Source: an uncultured Bdellovibrio sp.
Lineage (GTDB): Bacteria > Bdellovibrionota > Bdellovibrionia > Bdellovibrionales > Bdellovibrionaceae
Direction: 5' to 3'
DNA: 5,236 nucleotides
NCBI GenBank assembly: GCA_946480995.1
Contig: CAMLMF010000216.1
Span: forward strand, 1-5,236
Below are positions 1 through 5,137 of the stretch, piece by piece; positions within the stretch are counted from its first letter, which is position 1; each line of letters starts with the position of its first letter. The notes beneath the pieces were generated by a model. That model was not told the DNA's origin, did no database searches, and saw nothing but the letters and a program-made list of their open reading frames with translations. The position numbers and the translations under genes are program-made.

Positions 1-597
1 CACTGTATTTGTGTAGTAAACCGAACCTTCAACTCGATTCATGTCACCATTGATACCATATTGACCTTGGAAACGAATTTCACCGTAGTTATCTTTGAAT
101 ACAACATCGATTTGACGCGTAGTATGGTTCACAGTGCCTGAAGTTCCAGCAGAGAAAGTCACATTATAAGGCTGAACTGTTTGACCATTGATCACTTGAC
201 CCGCATAAGAATCGACAATTTTGATAATAACTGCCGAAGATGCCGGAACTAAATTTCCTGCGCTGTCGAATTGGAACCAGCCGCAGAAGTCCACGCCTGT
301 TTTACCGTCAATCGTGGCGCCGATGGTCCCTAAGTTTTCTGGGTCCAAAGTCGCAGATACAAAACCTTTTACTTGGCCTTCAAATTGTGAAGGATTGGTC
401 TCATCAAAAATTTTACCCCAATTAGCAGACTTCTCAGCACAGTGGTTCGTCGTATTGGTACTTTGAGTCGCCGTCGCGATGGCTGTTCTATCTGCCGTGC
501 GCACGGAAGTGTCATCCTTCTTCGCACAAGCCGACGTTAATAGAGCCGCTAGAGCCAACACTGTTAGTACCGATTTATTAAAGAATGATGTTTTCAT
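1..597 (-). CDS. Putative outer-membrane lipoprotein of unknown function, 3' end beyond window
   Basis: The frame is open from an ATG at 597-595 to the left edge, giving 199 visible residues and no stop, so the C-terminus is missing. The N-terminus is a type II signal peptide: basic K2 and K8, a hydrophobic core to about residue 20, and the lipobox T-S-A-C with the lipidated cysteine at position 24. The residue after Cys24 is Ala, which by the E. coli Lol sorting rule points to the outer membrane. A polar, Thr-rich tether (about residues 25-58) follows. The rest looks beta-rich, with alternating hydrophobic stretches (V-I-I-K-I-V at 123-128, I-D-V-V-F at 163-167). Cys53 and Cys105 could form a disulfide. 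No enzymatic motif is visible and I do not recognise the family. The start is supported by an AGGAGA ribosome binding site 5 nt upstream. A terminator separates it from the gene to its right, so it is probably transcribed alone from the 598-764 leader. Confidence 0.88.
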   Translation of the reverse strand, partial: MKTSFFNKSVLTVLALAALLTSACAKKDDTSVRTADRTAIATATQSTNTTNHCAEKSANWGKIFDETNPSQFEGQVKGFVSATLDPENLGTIGATIDGKTGVDFCGWFQFDSAGNLVPASSAVIIKIVDSYAGQVINGQTVQPYNVTFSAGTSGTVNHTTRQIDVVFKDNYGEIRFQGQYGINGDMNRVEGSVYYTNTV

Positions 598-602
598 AAA
601 AG

Positions 603-608
603 TCTCCT
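603..608 (-). promoter_or_regulatory. Ribosome binding site of the left-edge lipoprotein gene
   Basis: The minus strand reads AGGAGA, five bases (CTTTT) before the ATG at 597. It is a strong Shine-Dalgarno match at normal spacing and fixes the start. Its first three bases lie in the 3' arm of a small hairpin (606-626). Confidence 0.8.
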
Positions 609-626
609 GCCTATCACTAAGGCAAG
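606..626 (-). promoter_or_regulatory. Small leader hairpin overlapping the ribosome binding site
   Basis: On the minus strand CTTGCCT and AGGCAGG form a 7-bp stem with one G-U pair around a 7-nt loop. The 3' arm contains the first half of the AGGAGA ribosome binding site, so folding would partly hide it. The pairing is read directly from the sequence. Any regulatory role is inference, and the stem is short enough to occur by chance. Confidence 0.35.
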
Positions 627-764
627 AGCTAAGCCAGACGTGCCAGGGCTTAAAACGAATGGATTCGCCGTTATGAAAACGCCTTGTTTCACCTTGAAAC
701 AACCCCTTCCAAGGAGCCAATTCAGGGGCACAGCTGTCAATAGGATAGACAGTGCTCCCAACGC

Positions 765-801
765 AAAATAAAAAACCCACATCTCGCAAAAGATGTGGGT
801 T
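765..801 (-). terminator. Rho-independent terminator of the modular secreted protein gene
   Basis: Positions 774-784 and 791-801 form a perfect 11-bp stem (minus strand AACCCACATCT / AGATGTGGGTT) around a 6-nt loop. On the minus strand it runs straight into a T-rich tail, TTTTTTATTTT. It starts about 32 nt after the TAG stop at 834-836, the expected place for the end of that transcript. The plus side lacks a comparable T tract, so it is oriented for minus-strand transcription. Confidence 0.9.
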
Positions 802-833
802 CTGATTAAGAGGAATGATCTCTGTAACTAAGA

Positions 834-2237
834 CTAGCGGCAATCACCGTGGGAAACGATGTTTGAAGGGATGCTTTCGTAAGGGAAGGCACCTGTTCTT
901 TCGCCAGGAGCCGCCGTTTTAACACGGCAATATGCACCCACACCGTTTGAGTAATAAACTTCATTACCCACTTGGAACTGACCTTCAACCATACAAATTC
1001 CTAGGTTCTGCATAGAACCTGCTACTGGAAGCTGATCATACTTATCCATATTTTGGATGTTCTGATTGCTGATTTTTTCCTTCGCAGCGATATGAAACAA
1101 CATTCCCGCCACAGGCACTCCGCAGAAGGATTTGCCGTTTGAGAAAAACCCTGTCCCTGGCTGCACGCGTGCTTCAAAGAAGCCCTTCGGGAACGGACGA
1201 GCCACACAAGTACCGTCATTTCTCATTCCTGCAGGAAGCTCTTTTAACTGAATTGTTTGCAAACCATCACGCATAAAGATTCTGTGCTGATCTGGAGTGC
1301 CGATATGGCAGAACGCGTTTTCACCATTTGAGTAATAAATCGCCGAACCGATTTGGAACATCGCCTTACCGACAAAACGCACTGGCGTCTTAAAGCTTTG
1401 ACGACCAATAACAACTTCGCCATTGCCACGCTCTTCAAGACCGCGGACTTCAACATCTATGAAAGAACCGTCAAAACGATCCGCGTTGCTCAACTGAAAT
1501 TTAAAACCAGAGTACTCGCCACACTTACGGTCTGGCAAACCCATCAAGGGCTCTTGACGGATGTTCAGGTTCGCTTCAGGACTTAATGTTCTGTCCAAGC
1601 GTCCATTCACATACACAGCTAAGCGCAAAGCCGCGCGTGAAGTAGTATTACAACCCCAACCAAAAACCTCACCACGATCAGTGATGGTTTTAATTTCGCC
1701 CATAATATCACCTAAGTTTGGACCTGGTCGTGGACCTGGATTCGGTGGGTATTGTGGATTTGGTGGATATTGTGGACCTGGAGGATACGGAGGATTTCCC
1801 GGATTTGGTCCCGGAGTATAACCGCCACCTCTTGGTGAATAGGTCACTTCCACATCACTGATGCGCGCTTCTTTGCTTGCTTGAAGACAGATGTCTTGCG
1901 CAGGTTCTTGCACGGATACATACATATCTGCTGACAAGTAAGGAATGTTTCTGTCGCCAGAAACGCGCAAGCCACGCCCATAAGCATCAGTCACGTAAAG
2001 ATCGTTATAGTTTTTTTCGCGAATCGATTCAGCTCTGATTTTAAGCTGAACATTATCCACCTGAGACAAGTCGTAACGAGTCATTTGCTGAAAGGAAAGA
2101 CCAATACACAGTTTATCACCTGGGTATAAGCGCTTTGATTCATTTAAACGGATTGTCTGTTCATACGGGGCCGCAGAAGCCAGAAGGCCTGCGCTTAAGC
2201 CCATACCAACAACAAGATTCAGAATTCGCATATTCAT
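834..2237 (-). CDS. Secreted modular protein: N-terminal beta domain, Pro-rich linker, G-W-x-C module, three S-N-G...C repeats
   Basis: The gene encodes 467 residues. Residues 1-22 are a Sec signal peptide (R4, hydrophobic core, A-S-A cleavage near 22/23) without a lipobox cysteine, so the product is periplasmic, secreted or surface-attached. Residues about 24-135 form a beta-type domain with Cys44 and Cys117. Residues about 136-176 are a Pro/Gly/Tyr/Asn linker with tandem Q-Y-P-P-N-P units. Residues about 183-285 resemble a secreted module seen in many bacterial exoproteins: G-W-G-C at 193-196, V-Y-V-N-G at 208-212, A-N at 222-223, C-G at 239-240, G-F at 244-245 and D-G at 256-257. Residues about 293-467 hold three related modules, each with S-N-G, an aromatic-Cys pair, and a later G-x-C. 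The ten cysteines fall as one pair per module, suggesting five intramodular disulfides. No catalytic motif is seen; binding or adhesion is a guess. ATG 2237 is preferred to ATG 2231 because of ribosome-binding-site spacing. Terminators on both sides suggest a single-gene transcript. Confidence 0.9.
   Translation of the reverse strand: MNMRILNLVVGMGLSAGLLASAAPYEQTIRLNESKRLYPGDKLCIGLSFQQMTRYDLSQVDNVQLKIRAESIREKNYNDLYVTDAYGRGLRVSGDRNIPYLSADMYVSVQEPAQDICLQASKEARISDVEVTYSPRGGGYTPGPNPGNPPYPPGPQYPPNPQYPPNPGPRPGPNLGDIMGEIKTITDRGEVFGWGCNTTSRAALRLAVYVNGRLDRTLSPEANLNIRQEPLMGLPDRKCGEYSGFKFQLSNADRFDGSFIDVEVRGLEERGNGEVVIGRQSFKTPVRFVGKAMFQIGSAIYYSNGENAFCHIGTPDQHRIFMRDGLQTIQLKELPAGMRNDGTCVARPFPKGFFEARVQPGTGFFSNGKSFCGVPVAGMLFHIAAKEKISNQNIQNMDKYDQLPVAGSMQNLGICMVEGQFQVGNEVYYSNGVGAYCRVKTAAPGERTGAFPYESIPSNIVSHGDCR
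837..1361 (-). repeat. Three diverged protein-level repeats (S-N-G...C modules) within the modular secreted protein
   Basis: The C-terminal third contains three copies of one module. Copy 1 is residues 293-352 (Y-Y-S-N-G at 301-305, Cys310, Cys344). Copy 2 is about 353-417 (F-F-S-N-G at 364-368, Cys372, Cys415). Copy 3 is about 418-467 (Y-Y-S-N-G at 428-432, Cys437, Cys466). The shared pattern is aromatic-aromatic-S-N-G, two to three residues, small residue, aromatic, Cys, then 28-42 residues to a closing G-x-C. Copies 1 and 3 also share F-Q-[IV]-G before the motif. The copies have diverged well beyond DNA-level repetition, so this is an old internal duplication. Boundaries are approximate. 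Confidence 0.75.
1710..1832 (-). repeat. Pro/Gly-rich linker coding region with an 18-bp tandem repeat
   Basis: Codons about 136-176 of the modular protein encode a low-complexity linker of P, G, Y, N and Q. On the plus strand, 1738-1755 and 1756-1773 are adjacent 18-bp copies identical at 16 of 18 positions, and a degenerate third unit follows at 1774-1788. Each full copy encodes Q-Y-P-P-N-P. The linker separates the N-terminal domain from the G-W-x-C module and is probably extended. As an in-frame repeat it could vary in copy number by slippage. Confidence 0.8.
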
Positions 2238-2239
2238 CG

Positions 2240-2281
2240 AAAACTCCTTGGGGGTTGAATTTATTTAACCGAAGGAGTTTT
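2240..2281 (-). promoter_or_regulatory. Perfect 10-bp inverted repeat covering the ribosome binding site
   Basis: On the plus strand AAAACTCCTT (2240-2249) and AAGGAGTTTT (2272-2281) are exact reverse complements separated by 22 nt. Inside, GGTT (2253-2256) and AACC (2267-2270) can extend the fold. In minus-strand RNA the distal CTCCTT pairs with the complete AAGGAG ribosome binding site just before the start codon, which would block initiation until melted or displaced. This is what an RNA thermometer, small-RNA target or leader switch would look like. Alternatively, if transcription starts downstream of 2272, the repeat acts only as DNA, for example as an operator. The pairing is observed and the role is inferred. 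Confidence 0.55.
2244..2249 (-). promoter_or_regulatory. Ribosome binding site of the modular protein gene
   Basis: The minus strand reads AAGGAG six bases before the ATG at 2237. This spacing favours that ATG over the in-frame ATG two codons later, which would be 12 nt away. The whole site lies inside one arm of a perfect inverted repeat (2240-2281). Confidence 0.82.
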
Positions 2282-2286
2282 ACCAC
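2258..2286 (-). promoter_or_regulatory. Candidate weak promoter for the modular protein gene
   Basis: On the minus strand GTGGTA (2286-2281, 3 of 6 to TTGACA) and TAAATT (2263-2258, 4 of 6 to TATAAT) are separated by 17 bp. A promoter is expected in this gap because a terminator lies just upstream at 2309-2337. The match is poor. If used, the transcript would begin near 2250 and would exclude the distal arm of the inverted repeat. Confidence 0.22.
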
Positions 2287-2308
2287 GGGGGTCCCGGGAT
2301 CGCGATGG

Positions 2309-2337
2309 AAATGAAAATGGCGCCTTCTGGCGCCATT
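2309..2337 (-). terminator. Rho-independent terminator of the metalloprotease gene
   Basis: Positions 2316-2324 and 2329-2337 form a perfect 9-bp stem (AATGGCGCC / GGCGCCATT) with a 4-nt loop. On the minus strand it is followed by a T-rich tail, TTTTCATTT when counted from the end of the stem. It lies about 54 nt after the metalloprotease stop codon. The plus side is followed by ACATTTTAT, so weak activity in that direction is possible. Confidence 0.82.
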
Positions 2338-2390
2338 ACATTTTATAATTCTGTCTAAAAGTTAGCTACCCTGTATGGGAGCAAAGACAA
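2338..2390 (-). other. 3' untranslated region of the metalloprotease gene with an imperfect stem-loop
   Basis: This gap lies between the TAA stop (2391-2393) and the terminator. GCT-A-CCC (2365-2371) pairs with GGGAGC (2377-2382) with one bulged A around a 5-nt loop. An outer TGTCT/AGACA pair (2352-2356/2385-2389) brackets it. It may stabilise the 3' end of the message or be chance. An A+T-rich stretch near 2338-2350 has a -10-like TAAAAT on the minus strand but no -35 partner. No gene is present. Confidence 0.35.
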
Positions 2391-5048
2391 TTACGGAAGC
2401 TTTTCTAAAGTCTCAAGCAAAGCAAACTCAGCCGTCAACCATTCACGCGTCAATGTATCAATCATGCCTTGCGCGTACAATTTGCCAACAAGTTCCTGCG
2501 GATTTTTCTCTTCAGCTAAGACAACTGTCGCATCGACTTCTTTGATTACACCCGCGATTTTGTTGAACTGCTCTTGGTAAACAGCCCGTTTTTGTGCTTT
2601 CGTATCGAAGCCCGTGCCTTTTTCAGAGACAACACGCGACCAAGTTTTGCGCTCGTCCGCATTTAAATCGTACACCGGCAATTGGATTTCTTTGCTTAAA
2701 CCCGGGCCCACTTTAGCCAGAGTTGTTTTCGTAAACAGATTGCTCAATTTTGTATAGAACAGTGCTAAACCATCCGCATCTTGTGCTGTGACTAAGCCTT
2801 GTGCCAACGCTGAAGACGTAGTGACTTTCGCGCCTGCCTCTTGAGTTTTCTCATCAAACTTTGGCAACAATTGCACCAAATCACTTTTCAGACTCACCTT
2901 ATTTGTCGCTACGATGCCATAAAAGAACTCAAGAATCTGTTGTTGCTGTTGCGAAGTCAGAGAATATTCACGGCCACCCAAAGTTTTACCCTGCGCGAAA
3001 TACGCTGCGGCTTTAAGCTCTTCGATTTGTGGAGTCAGCCAATCCACAGCCATTTCACCTTGTGAATTGCCCCACATACCATTCAGGATGGCTGAATAGC
3101 CGCCCACTTCTTTAAGAGATCTTGCGCGCTCTTCTGCAAACACGGAATCCAAACCGAATTTTGCTTGGAAGATCTGACCGTTTTTAACCGCGTCCAAAGA
3201 AGCGAATCCAGCTGAATACGCAGAATTTTTTGTCGTTTCCATGATGGCCTTCACAACAAAAGAAACGTCATCACTTACTTTGACTGTCGCAAACTTCATT
3301 GAGTCCGCAAGAACGACTTTTAAGTCATTCACTTTTGTCGCATCATCACTTGGATACAAGCGACCCATGATCGAAGTGAAAAGAACTTTTACGAATTGGT
3401 CTTTTTCCGTTTTTGCATCCAAGTATTTGCGCAACAAAGGGTTGTTCCCGGCATCAAAGCGCTCGCAACCGTAAACAGCCATACCTTGGCTTACGCCCAA
3501 GGCAATGTCGTCGTCTGTGCAGTACAAAGAAACTTTTTCGTCCAAGGCCGTGTCGCCTTTGCTGTAAGCCCAGTCCATCGCCATTTTATCGTAAGATAAG
3601 GACTCATACTTAATACGCGCAGCAAGAAGGATATTATCAAGGCCGCTGGTGTAATCCATGACTGACGTGGAAGTTTCTAGACCACGGTGGGCCAGGTCTG
3701 AAAGGTATGTTTTAGCAGAATCAAAGATCTCTGCCGCTGAAACTTTCGCAGAATAAGAACCTGCAAAGTTATGACGAAGACCCAAGGCGTGACCCAATTC
3801 ATGGGCGACTGTGATACGCACGCTGTCTTGTGCTAAGCGCAGACGTTGTGAATCCGAAGCTTCTTGCGACAACTTTTGTAAAGCGACAAGGTTTTCCGTT
3901 AAATCACAGGCAACAACAGCTCCTGTTGCAACGGGGTTTCCTTTATTAAGACTGACTAAGTCGGCAGAACCTACTCGAGTAAAGACGGAAGGCATAAATA
4001 CTTGTGCACGCAAAAGCTCGCCCGTTAATGGGTCTGATTGCCCCATGGCATAGGCAGCACCTGAATCCAACCATGGTATCCAACGGATCATGATACTGCG
4101 ATCACGCGGGCTTTCCTGCGGATCTACGCCAGTGACAACTTGCACAGCCTCTTTGCCGAATACTTTATTCCAGTAAAGAGAACCTTCAACGACAGCTGCA
4201 AGATATTCTTTCGGCACGGCTGAAGAGATACGAATTTGAATAGGACCTTTATCACCCGAGATATCCCACTTCGTGATCAGGCTGCGCATTTCTTGGCTGT
4301 AGCCTTCTTTGGCGATCTTCGTAACGAAGAAACCCACGCGACGGGATTTATCGAAGTCTTTGCGTTTGAATTTTGGAGCTAAATCGTAAGCGCGGATTTG
4401 AATATTCATCGCCAAAGTTTCTTCGCGATTTTCAACTTCAAATTTTTTCTCGCTGGCTGCTTTAAGAAGGTCTGAACGAACTTTAGAGATCTGCTCGATC
4501 TCCATGTTTTTTTCGTCAAATTTTACAGAGCGAATGAAGGAATCCGTAACAGGCAAAGACTGGAATGAGCTTTCGGTCATGTCTTTGTTGCCACGAACAG
4601 CGTCCACGTCGTAAGAGCTTTGGATCACGAAAGTCTTTAAACCATCGCCCCAATTGAATACGACTGTCGTTTCTGTTTCAGAAACCACATCAAAAGTTTG
4701 CACCAAGTTCACTGTTTTGATTTCGCCGTAGATGCTGTTATAGTTTTCAGCTAGCAAGGCCATTTTAGAACCAGACTTTTCAAAGCTCACAACCAATGGT
4801 TTTAGGTCATACCATTGCGGCGTTGAACCGGCTGTCTTGCCTGAGGCGATGAGCAAGAATGTTTTGCCTAAAGAAGCCTTTTGGATCGTCACGCAAGACG
4901 CTTTGTCGCAAGTTGCTGGCGCGAAGGATTCGCGGATGTCCGACGGCGCTTGTTTTTCGATAATGCGCTCTTCTTTAACCGTACAAGCTGATAAAGCCCA
5001 CGCGGATACAACAACGCCCACAAGCCCCAAAGACTGCTTTAAAAACAT
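2391..5048 (-). CDS. Lipoprotein zinc metalloprotease of the DUF5117 / EcxA-type zinc-binding (DUF4953) family
   Basis: The gene encodes 885 residues and is complete. Residues 1-21 are a lipoprotein signal (K4, hydrophobic core, L-S-A-C lipobox, lipidated Cys22 followed by Thr, which suggests the outer membrane by the Lol rule). Residues about 60-300 fit the DUF5117-like part: R-V-G-F-F at 237-241, and V-P-K-E-Y followed by a G-x-x-Y-W-N-K segment at 278-295. The D-P-x-T-G-E-L strand is at 339-345. The catalytic motif H-E-L-G-H-x-x-G-L-R-H is at 416-426: His416, His420 and His426 should bind zinc and Glu417 act as general base. The Met-turn S-V-M-D-Y is at 462-466. Further family marks are Y-D-K-M-A at 486-490 and a Y-C-T-D-D...C-E-R-F-D segment with Cys510 and Cys528. 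Residues about 540-885 look largely helical, with five Gln at 700-704, and have no motif I recognise. All catalytic residues are intact, so an active envelope peptidase is expected. The substrate is unknown. It appears to be transcribed alone. Confidence 0.94.
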   Translation of the reverse strand: MFLKQSLGLVGVVVSAWALSACTVKEERIIEKQAPSDIRESFAPATCDKASCVTIQKASLGKTFLLIASGKTAGSTPQWYDLKPLVVSFEKSGSKMALLAENYNSIYGEIKTVNLVQTFDVVSETETTVVFNWGDGLKTFVIQSSYDVDAVRGNKDMTESSFQSLPVTDSFIRSVKFDEKNMEIEQISKVRSDLLKAASEKKFEVENREETLAMNIQIRAYDLAPKFKRKDFDKSRRVGFFVTKIAKEGYSQEMRSLITKWDISGDKGPIQIRISSAVPKEYLAAVVEGSLYWNKVFGKEAVQVVTGVDPQESPRDRSIMIRWIPWLDSGAAYAMGQSDPLTGELLRAQVFMPSVFTRVGSADLVSLNKGNPVATGAVVACDLTENLVALQKLSQEASDSQRLRLAQDSVRITVAHELGHALGLRHNFAGSYSAKVSAAEIFDSAKTYLSDLAHRGLETSTSVMDYTSGLDNILLAARIKYESLSYDKMAMDWAYSKGDTALDEKVSLYCTDDDIALGVSQGMAVYGCERFDAGNNPLLRKYLDAKTEKDQFVKVLFTSIMGRLYPSDDATKVNDLKVVLADSMKFATVKVSDDVSFVVKAIMETTKNSAYSAGFASLDAVKNGQIFQAKFGLDSVFAEERARSLKEVGGYSAILNGMWGNSQGEMAVDWLTPQIEELKAAAYFAQGKTLGGREYSLTSQQQQQILEFFYGIVATNKVSLKSDLVQLLPKFDEKTQEAGAKVTTSSALAQGLVTAQDADGLALFYTKLSNLFTKTTLAKVGPGLSKEIQLPVYDLNADERKTWSRVVSEKGTGFDTKAQKRAVYQEQFNKIAGVIKEVDATVVLAEEKNPQELVGKLYAQGMIDTLTREWLTAEFALLETLEKLP

Positions 5049-5054
5049 ATCGAA

Positions 5055-5060
5055 CCCCCA
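5055..5060 (-). promoter_or_regulatory. Atypical ribosome binding site of the metalloprotease gene
   Basis: The minus strand reads TGGGGG, six bases (TTCGAT) before the ATG at 5048. Five G can pair with the CCUCC of the 16S anti-Shine-Dalgarno sequence with one G-U pair, at normal spacing. It is less canonical than the AGGAG sites of the other two genes. No other in-frame ATG lies nearby, and this start gives a well-formed lipoprotein signal, so the start is secure. Confidence 0.55.
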
Positions 5061-5077
5061 GATATTTTCAGACGGTC

Positions 5078-5106
5078 CTTATGCCAAAGAAAATCCCTGG
5101 GATCAA
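5078..5106 (-). promoter_or_regulatory. Candidate sigma-70-type promoter of the metalloprotease gene
   Basis: On the minus strand TTGATC (5106-5101, 4 of 6 to TTGACA) and CATAAG (5083-5078, 4 of 6 to TATAAT) are separated by exactly 17 bp. The predicted start of transcription, near 5070, would leave a leader of about 20-25 nt containing the GGGGG site. An alternative pair, TTGGCA (5089-5084) with TATCTG, has a better -35 but a poor -10 and would start too near the ribosome binding site. Confidence 0.4.
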
Positions 5107-5137
5107 AAGCATTCAGGCGAAGCATTGCCTAAGCATA
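5107..5137 (-). repeat. Three direct ATGCTT repeats just upstream of the candidate -35
   Basis: On the minus strand TATGCTT (5137-5131), AATGCTT (5126-5120) and AATGCTT (5113-5107) are direct repeats starting 11 and 13 bp apart, close to one helical turn. The last copy abuts the candidate -35 hexamer. This layout resembles binding sites for an activator. The repeats are observed and the function is inferred. A 6-bp inverted repeat, AGGC/GCCT with flanking pairs, lies among them. Confidence 0.35.

Larger units (their letters stand above)
598..764 (-). other. Hairpin-rich leader region of the left-edge lipoprotein gene
   Basis: This stretch lies between the upstream terminator and the lipoprotein start and has no convincing gene. 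It must contain the promoter if the terminator works, but no good -35/-10 pair at 16-18 bp was found. A TTGACA at 740-735 on the minus strand has no -10 partner. Inverted repeats seen are CTGTC/GACAG (734-738/748-752), a perfect 7-bp TTGTTTC/GAAACAA with 5-nt loop (684-690/696-702), TAAGCC/GGCTTA with 11-nt loop (630-635/647-652), and the hairpin at the ribosome binding site (606-626). Together they suggest a folded 5' untranslated region, but it matches no riboswitch class I know. Confidence 0.4.

Noticed and set aside
221..466. An 81-codon plus-strand frame, with a second overlapping one at 240-425.
   Set aside because: Both lie antisense to the well-supported lipoprotein gene, without a ribosome binding site or protein-like features.
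630..652. A TGGCACG motif on the minus strand resembling the -24 element of a sigma-54 promoter.
   Set aside because: The -12 TTGC element is not at the required distance (GCTT is found instead), so the key GC is missing.
594..782. A 62-codon minus-strand frame, rather hydrophobic, whose TGA stop overlaps the ATG of the left-edge lipoprotein gene (ATGA).
   Set aside because: Its only ATG lies inside the stem of the 765-801 terminator, there is no ribosome binding site before it, and its body is the hairpin-rich leader. The ATGA overlap is probably chance.
806..1456. Minus-strand frames at 806-988, 1022-1219 and 1244-1456.
   Set aside because: They are out-of-frame readings of the modular protein gene, whose frame is confirmed by repeated motifs and paired cysteines in these same regions.
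1561..1821. A plus-strand frame with a Gly/Tyr/Phe-rich C-terminus.
   Set aside because: It is the antisense shadow of the Pro-rich linker of the modular protein (Pro codons read as Gly on the other strand).
2338..2350. A -10-like TAAAAT on the minus strand before the protease terminator, as a promoter for the modular protein gene.
   Set aside because: No acceptable -35 lies 16-18 bp upstream, and transcription would have to begin at the terminator hairpin.
3811..4053. Several plus-strand frames inside the metalloprotease gene (for example 2841-3065, 3241-3474, 3396-3613 and 3811-4053).
   Set aside because: They are antisense to a coding frame with intact family motifs along its length, and none has a credible start region.
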